Shown here: piece after piece, positions 28,142 through 36,829 of the stretch
Position numbering within the stretch: position 1 is the first letter of the stretch
Layout of the letters: every line of letters starts with the position of its first letter
From: VRUE01 sp963720805
GTDB taxonomy: Bacteria; Actinomycetota; Thermoleophilia; Solirubrobacterales; 70-9
Assembly: GCA_963720805.1 (NCBI GenBank)
Contig: CAVRGT010000006.1
Span: 62,001 to 126,000 of the forward strand
Direction: 5' to 3'
Length of the DNA stretch: 64,000 bases
The notes under the pieces: generated by a model
Told to the model about the DNA's origin: nothing
The model's database searches: none
The model's input: the letters and a program-made list of their open reading frames with translations, nothing else
Position numbers and translations under genes: made by a program

Positions 28142-29558
28142 CGTCGCTGGAGGCTATCCCGGCGGCGACGCGGAGCTCCTCGACGCCCGCTTCGATGTAG
28201 GTGCCGATGCGGTCGATGTCGGCCATCGAGTCGCGATCGCCGAGCAGGCCGAAGCCGATCGCGCCGTTGTAGCTGATGATCGCGATCGCCAGCGCGTGGC
28301 GGCGGGCGAGGAAGCCGACCGGGTAGACCTCGACCAGCTCGCGGCCGCGCACGTAGAAGGGGATCTGCGGGCCTGGGAAGTTGGTCACGAGCAGGTTGAA
28401 GAGCCGGGTCGAGAAGTTGATCGCCGCGGTCGGGCCAAGCAGCAGCGGCGGGGCGAAGTCCCGAAACCAGTCGTTGAGGCCCCAGATCGCCTCGGCGCCG
28501 AGCGGCTGCTTGGAGGCCTTGAGGTCGTCCATCGCCTTGGCGACGAAGCGCACCCGCTCGATCGGGTCGGCGACGCCAACTGGCAGCGGGCCGCGCATCG
28601 CCGTCAGTTTGTTGCCGAGCTCGCCGTGCTCGTCTTCGGTGCGGATCGAGACCGGTACCAGGGCCTGCAGCTCGATCCCCTCGGTCTCCAGATCGCGGTC
28701 GAGCATCCAGCGCCGCAGGGCGCCGGCGGTCACCGCCAGGGTGACGTCGTTGACCGTGGCGCCGAGGACGTTCTTCAACTCTTTGAACTCGTCGAGGTCG
28801 CAACGAGCGCCGTAGAAGAGGCGCTGCGGGGAGATGTCGACGTTGAGCGGCACCTTCGGTGCCGGCTTGGTCAGGTTCCAGGTGACCTCCCAGAGGCCGG
28901 CGATGCCGTCCGAGGCGCGTTTGGCAGCGCGCCGCGGCGCCCGGAATGCGGCGGCCAACCAGCGCCCGGCCCGGGCGAACATCTGCCCGAACCCGCGCCC
29001 GGCCTGACCGACGAGGGCGAGGCGCGAGGGCGCCGTCTTCGGCTCCCAGGGGGCCGGCTCGGGCACCGGCTCGGTGGTCGGCTCGACGTCGAAGAGCAGG
29101 ACGCCGATGTCGACCGCGGAGATGCCGTCGGCCATCGCGTGGTGGGTCTTGTAGACGATCGCGAAGCGCTCGTTCTCCATGCCCTCGACCAGGCAGAGCT
29201 CCCAGAGCGGCCGCGAGCGATCGAGCGGCGGGGCGAAGGTCTCGGCGACGGCGGTGCGGAACTGCTCGTCGCTGCCGGGAGCGTCGAGCACCCTGCGGCT
29301 GACGTGCTCGTGGACATCGAAGCCGGCGTGGTCGACCCAGAAGGGACGGCCGAGGCCCAGAGGCGGATAGGAGAGGCGCTGGCGCAGGCGCGGCAGCAGA
29401 TGCAGGCGGCTGCGGATGCTGGCGAGGAACTCCTCGTGGCTGGGCGGCTCGCCCTCGCAGACCAGCACGGCGCCGATCGCCATGTGTCCGTTGGACTTCT
29501 CGTTGGCCAGGAACGAGGTGTCAAAAGACGTCAGCCTGTCCATGTGACGTTGCGCCAT
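28071..29558 (-). CDS. Wax ester synthase/diacylglycerol acyltransferase
   Basis: 495 residues (an ATG 5 codons in is equally possible). WS/DGAT fold: start SFDTSFLANEKSNGHMAIG, active site HHAMADG (about residue 137), and the second-half motifs NDVTLAVTAGALRRWM and TNFPGPQIPFYVRG. It esterifies fatty acyl-CoA to long-chain alcohols or diacylglycerol for storage lipid at the membrane. It lies between smc and ftsY, where other Actinobacteria have no such gene, and overlaps ftsY by 71 bp, so it looks like a later arrival or a lineage-specific operon member. Confidence 0.9.
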   Translation of the reverse strand: MAQRHMDRLTSFDTSFLANEKSNGHMAIGAVLVCEGEPPSHEEFLASIRSRLHLLPRLRQRLSYPPLGLGRPFWVDHAGFDVHEHVSRRVLDAPGSDEQFRTAVAETFAPPLDRSRPLWELCLVEGMENERFAIVYKTHHAMADGISAVDIGVLLFDVEPTTEPVPEPAPWEPKTAPSRLALVGQAGRGFGQMFARAGRWLAAAFRAPRRAAKRASDGIAGLWEVTWNLTKPAPKVPLNVDISPQRLFYGARCDLDEFKELKNVLGATVNDVTLAVTAGALRRWMLDRDLETEGIELQALVPVSIRTEDEHGELGNKLTAMRGPLPVGVADPIERVRFVAKAMDDLKASKQPLGAEAIWGLNDWFRDFAPPLLLGPTAAINFSTRLFNLLVTNFPGPQIPFYVRGRELVEVYPVGFLARRHALAIAIISYNGAIGFGLLGDRDSMADIDRIGTYIEAGVEELRVAAGIASSDDGDELAGDPRPGAARGPNGFVRG

Positions 29559-29696
29559 ATTCCCTCCTTAGCTTCCCCAGGCAACAGAGTAGACGGGGGC
29601 CCTCGCCCCGAACGTTCTGTTTCCTTTAAGGCGCGGCGGCACGCTTGATGGATTTGCCCCCGAAAACGGGGGTCAATGCATCAAACGACACCGGCG

Positions 29697-32180
29697 TCAG
29701 GCTGCTTCAACGTCCGCGCGCGACTGCGCTGCGGGCGACTGCTCGCCGATCAGGCCTGGCGACGCGGCCCCGTCGGCGGCGTCCTCATCCGCTTCGTCCT
29801 CAGCCATACCGGCGAAAGGGGGCGGGGGCTCCACCTCAGCCTCATCCTCGGCGGCGACCTCGCCCCCGTCCTCGGCCACTTCGCGCGGCAGGCGGCGGGA
29901 GACGACCTTGGTGACGCCGTCGCCGCCCATGCTGACGCCGTAGAGCACGTCGGCGGCGTCCATCGTGCGTTTCTGGTGGGTGACGATGACGAACTGGGCG
30001 CGGTCGGAGAAGCGCCGGACCAGCTGCAAGAAGCGATCGATGTTTGCGTCGTCGAGGGCGGCCTCGACCTCGTCGAGGATGTAGAAGGGGCAGGGCCGGG
30101 CGAGGAAGACGGCGAAGACGAAGGCGATCGCGACCAGCGACTTCTCGCCGCCGGAGAGCAGCGAGAGCTTGCGGGTCGACTTGCCGGCCGGGGTGACCTC
30201 GATCTCGACCCCGAACTCCTCGCGCTGTTCCTCGGCCTCCTCGTCGTCCCCGGCCGCATCCTCAGCCGCCGCTTCCCCCTCCGCCTCGGCGTCGGGAACC
30301 GCGCTCAGGGTGACCCGCCGCAGGCGACCGCGGCCACCGGGGAAGAGGTGCTCGACCATCTCCTCGAAGTTCTTTGCCGTCGCCTCGAAGGTCTGCTCGA
30401 AGGCGCGCTCGATCTCGTTGTCGATGTCGCGGATCAGCGCCTCCAGCTCGCGCATCCCCCGCTCGGTGTCCTCGCGCTGAGCCTGCAGTGACTCGACGTG
30501 CTCACGGGCCTCCTCGTACTCCTGCTCGGCGAGCGGGTTGACCGGGCCGATCTGGGCGCGGCGGCGCTCGAGCCGCTCCAACCGGCGGTCGATCTCGGCG
30601 CGATCCTCGTCGCTCAGGGCCTCAGTCGCGGGCTCGACCTCCTCGCCGAGGCGCTCGGCGATCGAGGCCAGCTCCTTGGCCGCCTCGCTGCGGCGGTCGC
30701 CGAGATGGGCGGCCTCGACCTCGACCTCGGTCAGCCGGTCCGAGGCCTTCGTCATCTCGGCCTGAAGCTCGTACTCGCGCTGGGAGCAGGCCCGCATCTC
30801 CTCGGCGATCTCGTCGCCGTCGCCCTCGCCGCCGACCACGCGGCTCTCAATCCGCTCGACCCGGGCCCGGATCGCCGCCTCGGCAACGGTCGCGGCGGCC
30901 GCCGCGGCGCGAACGTCATCGAGCAACTCCTCACCGCCGGCGAGGCGCTTGCGCAGGACCTCGCGGGCGCGCTCGCCGAGCAGGCCCTCTGCCCGGCGGG
31001 CGTGGCGCGAGGCGCGCTCGGCACCGCCCTGGACCGCCCCGAGGGCGGCCTCGCGAGCCGACTCGCTGGCGTCGGCAAGGCGTGCGCGGGCAAGTCCATC
31101 GGCCGCGCTGGAGAGACCGGCGTCGATCTCGTTCAGCTCCTGCTCGAGCTTGCGCGCCCGTTCGCCGGGCGCCGCGGTGGCGCCGACGTCGAGGGTCAGC
31201 GGGCCGAGCTCGTTGCGCAGCGAATCGAGGCGGACAGAGATATCGCCCTCGCGGTCGGCCAGGCCGGTGGCGCGGATCGCGATCCGCTGCTGCTCGCCGC
31301 GCAGTTTGGTCAGCAGGCCCCAGGCCTGGGTGCGCTCGCGATCGCGAGCGGCGAAGCGCTCCTCGGCGGCGCGGCGCTTGGCACTCACCTCGGCCAGGTT
31401 CTTCTCCAGCACGGCGCGCTGGGCCCGCGCCTCGCTTGCCGCCTTTTCCGCCGCGGCGGCGCGATCGGCGCCGAAGCGCAGCTCCTCGGCGACCAGCTGC
31501 CCGCGCAGGCCGAGCTCCTCGCGCTCGATCCGGGCGCCCAGCTCGGCCGCCTGGGCCTGGCGCTTCAGCGGCCGCAGGCGGGCCCGCGCCTCGCGCTCGA
31601 GGTCAAGCGCGCGATCGAGGTTGTCGCGGGCGGCGCGCAGCTTCAGCTCGGCCCGGCGGCGGCGCTTGCGGTGCTTGCCGAGGCCGGCCGCCTCCTCGAT
31701 CAAGAGGCGCCGTTCGCGCGGTTTGGAGTGGATGATCGACTCGACCCGGCCCTGGCTGATCACCGAGTGCATCTCGCGGCCAAGGTTGGCGTCGGAGAGC
31801 ACCTCGGCGACGTCGACAAGCCGACAGCGGGCGCCGTTGAGCCGGTAGGAGCCCTCACCGGCGCGATCGAGCGTGCGCTTGACCGCGATCTCGGAAAGCT
31901 CGGTGGCGGCGCGGCCTTCGGAGTTGTCGATCGTCACCTCGACCTCGGCGAGGCGGCGCTGGCCAATTCCCTTGCCGCCGGCCGAGATCACGTCCTGCAT
32001 CGAGGCGCCGCGGATCGCGCCCGGGCTCTGCTCGCCCAGCGCCCAGAGCACCGCGTCGGTGATGTTCGACTTGCCGGAGCCGTTGGGGCCGACGATCACG
32101 CTGACGCCGGGCGAGAACTCCAGCCTCGCCCGCTCGGGGAACGACTTGAACCCCTTCATCTCGATTGATCTCAGATACAT
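29697..32180 (-). CDS. smc: Short chromosome-partition ATPase SMC lacking an evident hinge
   Basis: 827 residues; canonical SMC has 1150-1200. N-head: Walker A GPNGSGKSN (31-39) and the VISQGRVESIIHSKP block. C-head: LSLLSGGEKSLVAIAF (about 671-686), Walker B YILDEVEAALDD (about 699-710), VTHQKRTM. Between them is about 450 residues of Ala/Arg/Glu-rich coiled coil. The glycine-rich hinge is not recognisable; only a stretch near 390-450 (LLGERAREVLRKRLAGGEELLDD) faintly recalls it. An acidic insert of about 40 residues lies in the C-head, and the C-terminus carries a 60-residue acidic, proline-rich tail. No scpA/scpB is in the window. Placement between rnc and ftsY is the normal actinobacterial one. 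Confidence 0.9.
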   Translation of the reverse strand: MYLRSIEMKGFKSFPERARLEFSPGVSVIVGPNGSGKSNITDAVLWALGEQSPGAIRGASMQDVISAGGKGIGQRRLAEVEVTIDNSEGRAATELSEIAVKRTLDRAGEGSYRLNGARCRLVDVAEVLSDANLGREMHSVISQGRVESIIHSKPRERRLLIEEAAGLGKHRKRRRRAELKLRAARDNLDRALDLEREARARLRPLKRQAQAAELGARIEREELGLRGQLVAEELRFGADRAAAAEKAASEARAQRAVLEKNLAEVSAKRRAAEERFAARDRERTQAWGLLTKLRGEQQRIAIRATGLADREGDISVRLDSLRNELGPLTLDVGATAAPGERARKLEQELNEIDAGLSSAADGLARARLADASESAREAALGAVQGGAERASRHARRAEGLLGERAREVLRKRLAGGEELLDDVRAAAAAATVAEAAIRARVERIESRVVGGEGDGDEIAEEMRACSQREYELQAEMTKASDRLTEVEVEAAHLGDRRSEAAKELASIAERLGEEVEPATEALSDEDRAEIDRRLERLERRRAQIGPVNPLAEQEYEEAREHVESLQAQREDTERGMRELEALIRDIDNEIERAFEQTFEATAKNFEEMVEHLFPGGRGRLRRVTLSAVPDAEAEGEAAAEDAAGDDEEAEEQREEFGVEIEVTPAGKSTRKLSLLSGGEKSLVAIAFVFAVFLARPCPFYILDEVEAALDDANIDRFLQLVRRFSDRAQFVIVTHQKRTMDAADVLYGVSMGGDGVTKVVSRRLPREVAEDGGEVAAEDEAEVEPPPPFAGMAEDEADEDAADGAASPGLIGEQSPAAQSRADVEAA

Positions 32181-32255
32181 GTGTTGTCTCTCCGGAAGCG
32201 GTCCCTGGACCCTCGGCTGCCTAGCCTCGCGAGCGCATCGGACGGATGATCAAAC

Positions 32256-32933
32256 TCAGCCCCCAAGCCGTTTCAGCGCCTGCTCGGCGGCGGCTTGCTC
32301 GGCCGCCTTCTTGCTCCGTCCCTCACCTTCGCCGACTTCCTCGTCATCGACGATTGCCGCCACCTCGAACTTGCGCCGGTGCGGCGGTCCGGATTCCTCG
32401 ATCACCTCGTAGCTTACGACCGAGCGGCGCCGCGCCAGTAACTCCTGCAATGCCGACTTGAAGTCGATCCGCGTCTCGGCCGCGTGCTCGACCCGGGGCT
32501 CGAAGGCGAGGGCCACGGCGGCGGCGACCCGGTCGAAGCCGAAGGCGACGAAACAGGCGCCGATCAGGGCCTCGGTTGCCTCCGGCAGCGGCCGCTCACC
32601 GCTGAGCAGGATCTCGGCGGGGATCCCCACCGGCATGTCATCGGGCTCGTTTTCACGCAGCATCTCGGGCACCCCGAGCTCACGGCCCACCTCGGCGCAG
32701 GAGACGCCGCTGACCGCCTGGTTGTGGATCTTGGTCAGGCCGCCGGCATCGACGCCGGGAAGGTTCTCGACCAGGCCGCGGGCCACGGCGAGGGCGAGGA
32801 CGCTGTCGCCGAGGTAGGCGAAGCGCTCGTAGGAGTCGGTGCGGACCTCGGTCCAGGACGAGTGGGTCAGCGCCTGGCGGCGCAGGTCGTCCGGCAACTC
32901 GGCGATCAGCTCGGCGAGGGTCGACTCGCTCAC
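32256..32933 (-). CDS. rnc: Ribonuclease III-like protein with changed active-site residues
   Basis: 225 residues, GTG start overlapping the acpP stop. RNase III domain (1-145) followed by a double-stranded RNA-binding domain (DFKSALQELLARRR, RKFEVAAIV, GRSKKAAEQAAAEQAL). The signature usually reads NERLEFLGDAVL; here it is YERFAYLGDSVL, so the second Glu (E41 in E. coli) is Ala. The second motif, normally DTFEALIGA, is EATEALIGA, so Asp114 is Glu. D45 and E117 equivalents remain. Binding of dsRNA is safe to infer; full cleavage activity is not. Confidence 0.9.
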   Translation of the reverse strand: MSESTLAELIAELPDDLRRQALTHSSWTEVRTDSYERFAYLGDSVLALAVARGLVENLPGVDAGGLTKIHNQAVSGVSCAEVGRELGVPEMLRENEPDDMPVGIPAEILLSGERPLPEATEALIGACFVAFGFDRVAAAVALAFEPRVEHAAETRIDFKSALQELLARRRSVVSYEVIEESGPPHRRKFEVAAIVDDEEVGEGEGRSKKAAEQAAAEQALKRLGG

Positions 32934-33175
32934 GCCGGCGCGTGCTCGAGCACGAAGTCGACGGCGTCGCCGACGGTCGCGATCTTGGCCGCCTGCTGCT
33001 CTGAGACGGAGATCCCGTAGGTGTCCTCGAGCTCCATCACCAGCTCGTAGAGGTCGAGCGAGTCGGCGTCGAGGTCCTCCTTGAAGCGGCTCGTCTCACC
33101 GATCTTGGCCGCGTCCAACTCGAGCTCCTCGGCAAGGTGATTGCGGACCAGGGTGAGGACTTGCTCGCGGCTCAT
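32930..33175 (-). CDS. acpP: Acyl carrier protein
   Basis: 81 residues from ATG 33175. The 4'-phosphopantetheine site is the Ser of DADSLDLYELVMELED. It carries acyl chains in fatty acid synthesis. It lies between plsX and rnc and overlaps rnc by 4 bp. Confidence 0.95.
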   Translation of the reverse strand: MSREQVLTLVRNHLAEELELDAAKIGETSRFKEDLDADSLDLYELVMELEDTYGISVSEQQAAKIATVGDAVDFVLEHAPA

Positions 33176-33188
33176 CGCGGGGTTCCTA

Positions 33189-34220
33189 TCACGCCCCGTC
33201 TGCCTCGTCACGGTTGGCGAGCTCGCCGCGACCGGCGCCGCCCTCGCGCAGCAGCGCCGCGGTGCGCCCGACGGCGTCCACCTCGACACAGCGGGCAGCG
33301 AGGCGAATCGCGTTGGCGATCCCCTCCGCCCCGGCACTGCCGTGGCCGACGACGGCGATGCCGCGCAGCCCGAGCAGGATCGCGCCGCCGGTGGCGTCGG
33401 GGTGCAGCTCGCGCCGCAGCCCGCCGAGGGCGGGACGCATCAGAAGACCACCGATCGAGGCGAGTGGGTTGGAGCGGGCGGCATCGCGGATCGCCCCGGT
33501 CACCGCCTTCGCCGTCCCCTCCATCAGCTTCAGCGAGACGTTGCCGGTGAAGCCGTCGGTGACGACCACGTCAGCGGCGTCGGCGGGCAGATCGCGGCCC
33601 TCGACGTTGCCGACGAAATCGATCCCCGCTGCGACCGAGAGGACATCGTTGGCGGCCACCACCTCCTGGCGCCCCTTGCCCGCCTCCTCGCCGACCGAGA
33701 GCAGCCCCACCCGCGGCCGCTCGACCCCAAGCACCGCGGCACTGAAGGCGGCGCCGAGAAAGGCGAACTGAACAAGATGCTGCGCCCGCACCTCGACGTT
33801 GGCGCCGACGTCGAGAAAGAGAACCGCCTTGCCCGGCACCGGTAGCTGCACCGCCAGAGCGGGCCGCTGCACCCCTTTGAGACGGCGCAGGCCGAAGGTA
33901 GCCGCAGCCATCGTCGCCCCAGTCGAGCCGTGACTGACCATCGCGGCCGAGCGCCCCGCGGCAACGTCAGCGGCAGCAAGCACGACCGAGGCCCCCTTCT
34001 TCGCCCGCACCGCAGCAACCGGGTCCTCGTCATTGCCAATCCACTCGCTGGTCGGCACGACCTCGATCCCGTCGACACCACCCAGGCCAAGCTCCTCGGG
34101 CGGCCCGAAGACCCGCAGCCGAATCCCACCAGCGGCAGCCTTACGCGCACCCTCCGCAAGTACCCCAAACCCCTGCTCCGCCCCAAACCCATCGAGAGCA
34201 ACCGTGATGCCCTCAGGCAT
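33189..34220 (-). CDS. plsX: Phosphate acyltransferase PlsX
   Basis: 343 residues. Transfers acyl groups from ACP to phosphate, feeding phospholipid synthesis; acts at the membrane surface. Motifs: ITVALDGFGAEQG at the start (DxxG), SHGSTGATMAAATFGLRRLKGVQRPALAV, FLDVGANVEVRAQHLVQFA and VVVTDGFTGNVSLKLMEG. The head motif has 'DGFGAEQG' where DxMGGD is usual. Order rpmF-plsX-acpP-rnc is conserved in bacteria. Confidence 0.95.
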   Translation of the reverse strand: MPEGITVALDGFGAEQGFGVLAEGARKAAAGGIRLRVFGPPEELGLGGVDGIEVVPTSEWIGNDEDPVAAVRAKKGASVVLAAADVAAGRSAAMVSHGSTGATMAAATFGLRRLKGVQRPALAVQLPVPGKAVLFLDVGANVEVRAQHLVQFAFLGAAFSAAVLGVERPRVGLLSVGEEAGKGRQEVVAANDVLSVAAGIDFVGNVEGRDLPADAADVVVTDGFTGNVSLKLMEGTAKAVTGAIRDAARSNPLASIGGLLMRPALGGLRRELHPDATGGAILLGLRGIAVVGHGSAGAEGIANAIRLAARCVEVDAVGRTAALLREGGAGRGELANRDEADGA

Positions 34221-34222
34221 CG

Positions 34223-34438
34223 CTACTCAGCAGCGTCAGGCGAGGGCGCAGTCGGCTCGGCGACTGTGTGTTTGATGACCTCACGCCCGGCGTAGGTACC
34301 GCAGGTCGGGCAGACCCTGTGCGGAAGACGCGGGCTATGGCAGCGTGGGCACTGGTTGAGCCGTGCCTTGCCTGCCTTGTGATTCGCCCGCCGCTTGTCG
34401 CGCCGAGCACTGGAAGTTCTCTTCTTAGGGACCGCCAT
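34223..34438 (-). CDS. rpmF: Ribosomal protein L32
   Basis: 71 residues from ATG 34438: MAVPKKRTSSARRDKRRA is the L32 start, and CPRCHSPRLPHRVCPTCGTYAGREV is its zinc ribbon (all four Cys kept). Two bases separate it from plsX. The upstream reading frame extends through a hairpin but has no protein character. Confidence 0.96.
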   Translation of the reverse strand: MAVPKKRTSSARRDKRRANHKAGKARLNQCPRCHSPRLPHRVCPTCGTYAGREVIKHTVAEPTAPSPDAAE

Positions 34439-34465
34439 AGGTCGCGAGATGGTAGCGGGTCGCGG

Positions 34466-34541
34466 GAGGGCCGGGGCGCCCCTCCCAAAACACTCCAGCG
34501 AGGCTCCTGCCGAGCGTTTTGGGAGGGGCGCCCCGGCCCTC
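34466..34541. repeat. Palindromic repeat A1
   Basis: Arms 34466-34491 and 34516-34541 are perfect 26-bp reverse complements around a 24-base loop (34492-34515). The loop and inner stem are shared with repeat A2; the outer 16 bp of the arms are not. It lies between DUF177 (stop at 34556) and rpmF (start 34438), genes usually transcribed together, so it would form a strong stem in their mRNA. Confidence 0.9.
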
Positions 34542-34555
34542 GTCCCACCCACCAC

Positions 34556-35074
34556 CTACTCCAGCTCCAACTCCTTCAGCTTCGCCCAACGAGGATCAAC
34601 CCCCGACTCGTGTTCGTGCTCAGCCGGATCGGCGTCATTAAGCGACTCGCCGCAATCCGGACAGAGCCCGGCGCAATCGGGCCGGCAGAGGAACCGGGTG
34701 GGAATCGCCAGCACGGCCGCGTCGTGGGCCCAGCGCCCGAGGTCGAGCTCGTCGTCGACCACGTAGGGACTGAGCAGCTCCTCGTCCTCGGTGTCGTCCT
34801 GAGCCACCTCGCGCGCGTCAACCTCGGCCTCAAGCGCGGCGTCGCCGAGGCAGCGCATGCAGGGCCCCTCGATCCGCACCGGGAAGCGCAGGCGGAAGGC
34901 GTAGCCACCGCTGGGGCGGGAGACGTCGAGGCGGACCGGGACCGAGTCGGGTGAGACGTAGGCCTGACCCGCCAGCTCCAGCGGCTCGAGGTCGACCGGC
35001 AGGTCGAGCCGGCGCCCCTCGCCGTGCGACAGCGACAGCCGTGCGAGATCGATGATCGTCGATGCGTGCGCCAT
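34556..35074 (-). CDS. DUF177 (YceD) family protein
   Basis: 172 residues. YceD/DUF177 proteins precede rpmF in most bacteria and affect 23S rRNA accumulation. Seen here: the central GPCMRCLGDAALEAEVDARE block, an acidic region, and C-terminal CRPDCAGLCPDCGESLN, the four-cysteine signature of the actinobacterial form. Matches Rv2926c by position. Confidence 0.92.
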   Translation of the reverse strand: MAHASTIIDLARLSLSHGEGRRLDLPVDLEPLELAGQAYVSPDSVPVRLDVSRPSGGYAFRLRFPVRIEGPCMRCLGDAALEAEVDAREVAQDDTEDEELLSPYVVDDELDLGRWAHDAAVLAIPTRFLCRPDCAGLCPDCGESLNDADPAEHEHESGVDPRWAKLKELELE

Positions 35075-35132
35075 GTAATCGTCCTCCGCTTCGGCCGGCC
35101 GTACGATGAGCCCTCCCCAACGAGATTACGGA

Positions 35133-35627
35133 ATGGGTCAATTGGACTGGACACCCGAGGTCTACCTGGAGCGGATCCGCACGCAGATCCCCCGCTACGA
35201 CGAGCTGCAAGAGCAGGCGATCGCCGCGATCCCCTTCCCGCCCGAGCGCGTGCTCGAGCTCGGCATGGGCACGGGAGAGACCACCCGCCGCCTGATCGAG
35301 GCCCACCCCGACGCCTGGGTGGTAGGCCTCGACTCCAGCCCCGACATGGTCTTCCGCGCCCGCCAGTCCTACGACGACGTCCAACTGGCCCGCATGGAGG
35401 ACCCCCTCCCCGACGGCCCCTGGGACCTGGTCATCTCGGTGCTCGCCACGGCCGAGCTAAATGACGACCAACTCCAAGCCCTCTGTCGCCGAGTGCGAGA
35501 GCAATCCCGCTCCCTCGTAATCGCCGACGCCTTCAACCCAGAGCAGCTCAAAAAGCTCACCGAGTGGACCGACGGCCAGATCACCTGGCAGGCCGAAGAC
35601 CTAGCCGTCCTGGCAGCCACCTACTAA
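35133..35627 (+). CDS. Class I SAM-dependent methyltransferase
   Basis: 164 residues from ATG 35133 (an ATG at 35106 adds nine). Rossmann fold: VLELGMGTGETTRRLIEAH (motif I), WVVGLDSSPDMVFRAR (motif post I), DLVISVLATAEL. It is shorter than most and ends soon after the fifth strand. Substrate unknown. It is a single plus-strand gene in the minus-strand ribosome/lipid/division cluster, divergent from DUF177 and followed by repeat A2. Confidence 0.8.
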   Translation: MGQLDWTPEVYLERIRTQIPRYDELQEQAIAAIPFPPERVLELGMGTGETTRRLIEAHPDAWVVGLDSSPDMVFRARQSYDDVQLARMEDPLPDGPWDLVISVLATAELNDDQLQALCRRVREQSRSLVIADAFNPEQLKKLTEWTDGQITWQAEDLAVLAATY

Positions 35628-35650
35628 TCGGGGCGAGAAGCTTCGTGTGA

Positions 35651-35728
35651 GAGGGAGGGCAAGGCCTCTCCCAAAACACTCAAGCGAGGCTCCTGCCGAG
35701 CGTTTTGGGAGAGGCCTTGCCCTCCCTC
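35651..35728. repeat. Palindromic repeat A2
   Basis: Arms 35651-35677 and 35702-35728 are perfect 27-bp reverse complements; the 24-base loop (35678-35701) differs from that of A1 by one base. The inner stem TCCCAAAAC/GTTTTGGGA is the same; the outer arms are unrelated to A1. It separates two convergent genes, so it could end both transcripts. Confidence 0.9.
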
Positions 35729-35732
35729 CCGC

Positions 35733-36221
35733 CTACTGCTCCTGCTCGTCTAGATCGGGCACGGGCTGCTGCTCTTCGTCCCGACCAGCCAAACGATCCC
35801 GCCCCCGCTGCACCGCAGCGAGGAACTTCTGAAGATTGACCTCAAGCGTGTTGAGAATCTCGTCCGCGTAATCCTCGGCGCCAAGACGAATCTCCCGCTC
35901 CCGCGCCCGCGCGTCCTCGACGATCTCATCAGCGGCCCGCTCGGCCTGCTTGGTGACCTCCTCGTCGGAGATCAGGCGGGCCTGCTGCTCGCGCGCCTCG
36001 CGCACGATGCGCTCCGCCTCGCGCTTGGCCTCGGCCAGCATCTCCTGGCGCTCCTTGACGATCCAGCGCGCCTGCTTGATCTCCTCAGGGATCGTCGCCC
36101 GCATCTGATCGAGCAGGTCGTAGATCTCCTCGCGGTCGACACGAACCTGGTCGGTGAGTGGCACCGGCCGGGCGTTGTGCACAACATCGTCGAGCTTGTC
36201 TATTAGAACGAGAACGTCCAT
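35733..36221 (-). CDS. DivIVA-domain coiled-coil protein, SepIVA-like
   Basis: 162 residues. Start DVLVLIDKLDDVVHNARPVPLTDQVRVDREEIYDLLDQMR is the DivIVA-type membrane-binding head; residues 45-150 are a long coiled coil rich in Arg, Glu and Ala. Its position between DUF177 and coaD matches Rv2927c (SepIVA), a mycobacterial division protein. A role in polar growth or division is inferred from this. Confidence 0.8.
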   Translation of the reverse strand: MDVLVLIDKLDDVVHNARPVPLTDQVRVDREEIYDLLDQMRATIPEEIKQARWIVKERQEMLAEAKREAERIVREAREQQARLISDEEVTKQAERAADEIVEDARAREREIRLGAEDYADEILNTLEVNLQKFLAAVQRGRDRLAGRDEEQQPVPDLDEQEQ

Positions 36222-36325
36222 CAGGAGGTCGTAAGCCTACGTGTCAGAGGCATCTTCGGTGAAGAAGCTGTGATTTCCTCGGCTTTTTGCAAGCTCTCGC
36301 CCACTCTGCGCCGCGTTGGAAAAGC

Positions 36326-36829
36326 CTACCTGTCGCCCAGGCGTTGCGTCATCGCGGCCGAGACGGGACCCGGAACCAGGTCGGAGACGTCGCCGCCGAA
36401 GGTCGCCATTTCCTTCACCCCGGTCGAGGAAAGGAAGCTGTACTGCGGCGAGGCGATCATGTAGATGCTCTCGATCCCGGGGTCGAGCTTGCGGTTGAGC
36501 TGGGCCATCTCGAACTCGTACTCGAAGTCGGAGATCGCCCGCAGGCCCTTGACGATCGCCCTCGCGCCGGATTCCCGGGCGAACTCGACCAGCAGGTTGG
36601 AGAAGATCTTCGCCTCGACGTTGCCGAGGCCGGCGGTCGCTTCTTCGATCAGCCCCTTGCGCTCCTCGGCGGTGAAGAGCGTCTTGTCCTTACGCATCGG
36701 GTTGTTGACGATGCCGACGATGACGCGCTCGAAGACCGCGGAGGTGCGGGTGATGATGTCGACGTGGCCGTTGGTGACCGGGTCGTAACTGCCGGGACAG
36801 ACGACGGTGCCGTCGCGCTGCTCGGCCAT
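36326..36829 (-). CDS. coaD: Phosphopantetheine adenylyltransferase
   Basis: 167 residues. Fourth step of coenzyme A synthesis. Motifs: CPGSYDPVTNGHVDII (HxGH-type site, TNGH), IVKGLRAISDFEYEFEMAQLNR and YSFLSSTGVKEMATFGG. It overlaps the rsmD stop by one base. The 104 bp before the next gene show no feature. Confidence 0.96.
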   Translation of the reverse strand: MAEQRDGTVVCPGSYDPVTNGHVDIITRTSAVFERVIVGIVNNPMRKDKTLFTAEERKGLIEEATAGLGNVEAKIFSNLLVEFARESGARAIVKGLRAISDFEYEFEMAQLNRKLDPGIESIYMIASPQYSFLSSTGVKEMATFGGDVSDLVPGPVSAAMTQRLGDR

